A stretch of DNA of 9,173 nucleotides, taken from positions 1 to 9,173 of the forward strand of contig VYCX01000361.1 of assembly GCA_009843725.1 (NCBI GenBank). The letters are read 5' to 3'. Made by a program: the position numbers and the translations under genes. How positions within the stretch are numbered: position 1 is the stretch's first letter; each line of letters opens with the position of its first letter. Of this stretch, positions 8,912-9,173 are shown one piece after another. Under the pieces are notes generated by a model, which saw only the letters and a program-made list of their open reading frames with translations, had not been told where the DNA came from and did not search any database. This DNA comes from Boseongicola sp. SB0675_bin_26 (lineage in GTDB: Bacteria > Pseudomonadota > Alphaproteobacteria > Rhodobacterales > Rhodobacteraceae).

Positions 8912-8976
8912 TAGATCTCGCAGTGTTGATGACATGGATCTAGGTAAGTTTGTATGCAATATATGAAAGAGATCTA
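8912..8976 (+). repeat. 8-bp inverted repeat upstream of the RHH gene
   Basis: TAGATCTC (8912-8919) and GAGATCTA (8969-8976) are perfect complements 49 nt apart, flanking an AT-rich stretch. The right arm ends 56 nt before the ATG at 9033. It could be an operator pair for the downstream DNA-binding protein or part of an oriT. Confidence 0.4.
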
Positions 8977-9032
8977 TCAGAAGCTGGATGCTTTGTCCTG
9001 ATCTTGTTGCTTGCTCATGAAAGGATCCGACC

Positions 9033-9173
9033 ATGCAAGACGATTCAGCTGGGCCCGGGGCCATCAGGAAGCAGAGGGCCGTCAAGGCGACGGACAGCGA
9101 GTGGGACATCGTGCGCGGGCGGGCGAAGGCCGCGCGGATGTCCGCGAGCGGCTACGTCGTCCGGCGCGCGCTG
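9033..9173 (+). CDS. Ribbon-helix-helix-like protein, possible MobC-type relaxosome accessory (3' end outside window)
   Basis: An ATG at 9033, preceded by AAAGGA at 9020-9025 (7-nt spacing), opens a frame that runs off the right edge after 47 residues. The visible part has a short charged N-terminus, then VKATDSEWDIVRGRAKAARMSASGYVVRRAL. This has the strand, helix, turn, helix pattern of ribbon-helix-helix proteins (S/T-D-x-E-W, then A-x-x-x-x-M-S-x-S-x-Y). Such N-termini are common in small plasmid mobilisation proteins that bind oriT and load a relaxase. A plasmid copy-control or antitoxin protein is the alternative. The repeat-bearing non-coding DNA just upstream fits an autoregulated mob gene beside its oriT. 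Only the N-terminus is visible, so family is tentative. Confidence 0.6.
   Translation, partial: MQDDSAGPGAIRKQRAVKATDSEWDIVRGRAKAARMSASGYVVRRAL

Larger units (their letters stand above)
8716..9032 (+). other. Low-GC non-coding region, candidate transfer origin or element remnant
   Basis: I find no supportable gene in these 317 nt on either strand. GC content is about 46% by hand count over 8761-9000, well below the flanking genes, with an AT-rich island at about 8941-8968. It holds the inverted repeats at 8710-8810, the repeated TGTAGCGTCA, and an 8-bp inverted repeat at 8912-8919/8969-8976. Its place directly before a relaxosome-like gene fits an oriT, but no nick site is clearly recognisable. 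Confidence 0.4.

Noticed and set aside
8822..9109. Minus-strand open frame of 95 codons in the low-GC region
   Set aside because: It overlaps the start of the RHH-like gene, has no recognisable motif, and its sequence is compatible with chance.

Overview
The window looks like accessory DNA, probably on a plasmid, from a high-GC alphaproteobacterium. A Rhodobacterales-type host is my best guess, based on GC-rich third positions, the style of the proteins, and a relaxosome-like gene at the right edge. No marker gene fixes the host. All recognisable genes are on the + strand.

Left block (2-1940): three overlapping genes from a nitrogen or carbamoyl-type catabolic operon. They are the 3' end of an unrecognised small beta-rich protein, a DUF1116 (YlbE/AllG-like) protein, and the first quarter of an amidase-signature enzyme. 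The amidase keeps its catalytic Lys but stops before the Ser/cis-Ser motif, so it is broken at about 1937.

Central block (about 2050-8715): a tightly coupled operon for the lower part of leucine (methylcrotonyl-CoA) breakdown. The order is a TetR-family regulator; the carboxyltransferase subunit of methylcrotonyl-CoA carboxylase (LiuB/MccB); a MacroD-type macrodomain protein; the biotin carboxylase/biotin carrier subunit (LiuD/MccA); an HMG-CoA lyase (LiuE); a methylglutaconyl-CoA hydratase (LiuC); and the first 93 residues of an acetyl-CoA acetyltransferase. Carboxylase, hydratase and lyase would together take 3-methylcrotonyl-CoA to acetoacetate and acetyl-CoA. Neighbouring genes overlap by 4 nt or are 2-6 nt apart. 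A perfect 7-4-7 palindrome overlaps the likely -10 box in front of the regulator, which suggests autoregulation of the whole operon. The macrodomain gene is the odd member: it lies between the two subunits of one enzyme.

Right block (8716-9173): the thiolase reading frame ends at the codon where its nucleophilic cysteine is expected. It runs into a roughly 320-nt region of clearly lower GC (about 46% by hand count over 8761-9000) with nested inverted repeats and a repeated 10-mer. After that comes the start of a small ribbon-helix-helix-like protein resembling relaxosome accessory (MobC-type) proteins, cut by the window edge. The intervening DNA is a candidate oriT or mobile-element remnant.

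The catabolic operon therefore sits between two broken genes, which suggests it was assembled by recombination. Missing from the window are isovaleryl-CoA dehydrogenase (LiuA) and a complete thiolase.
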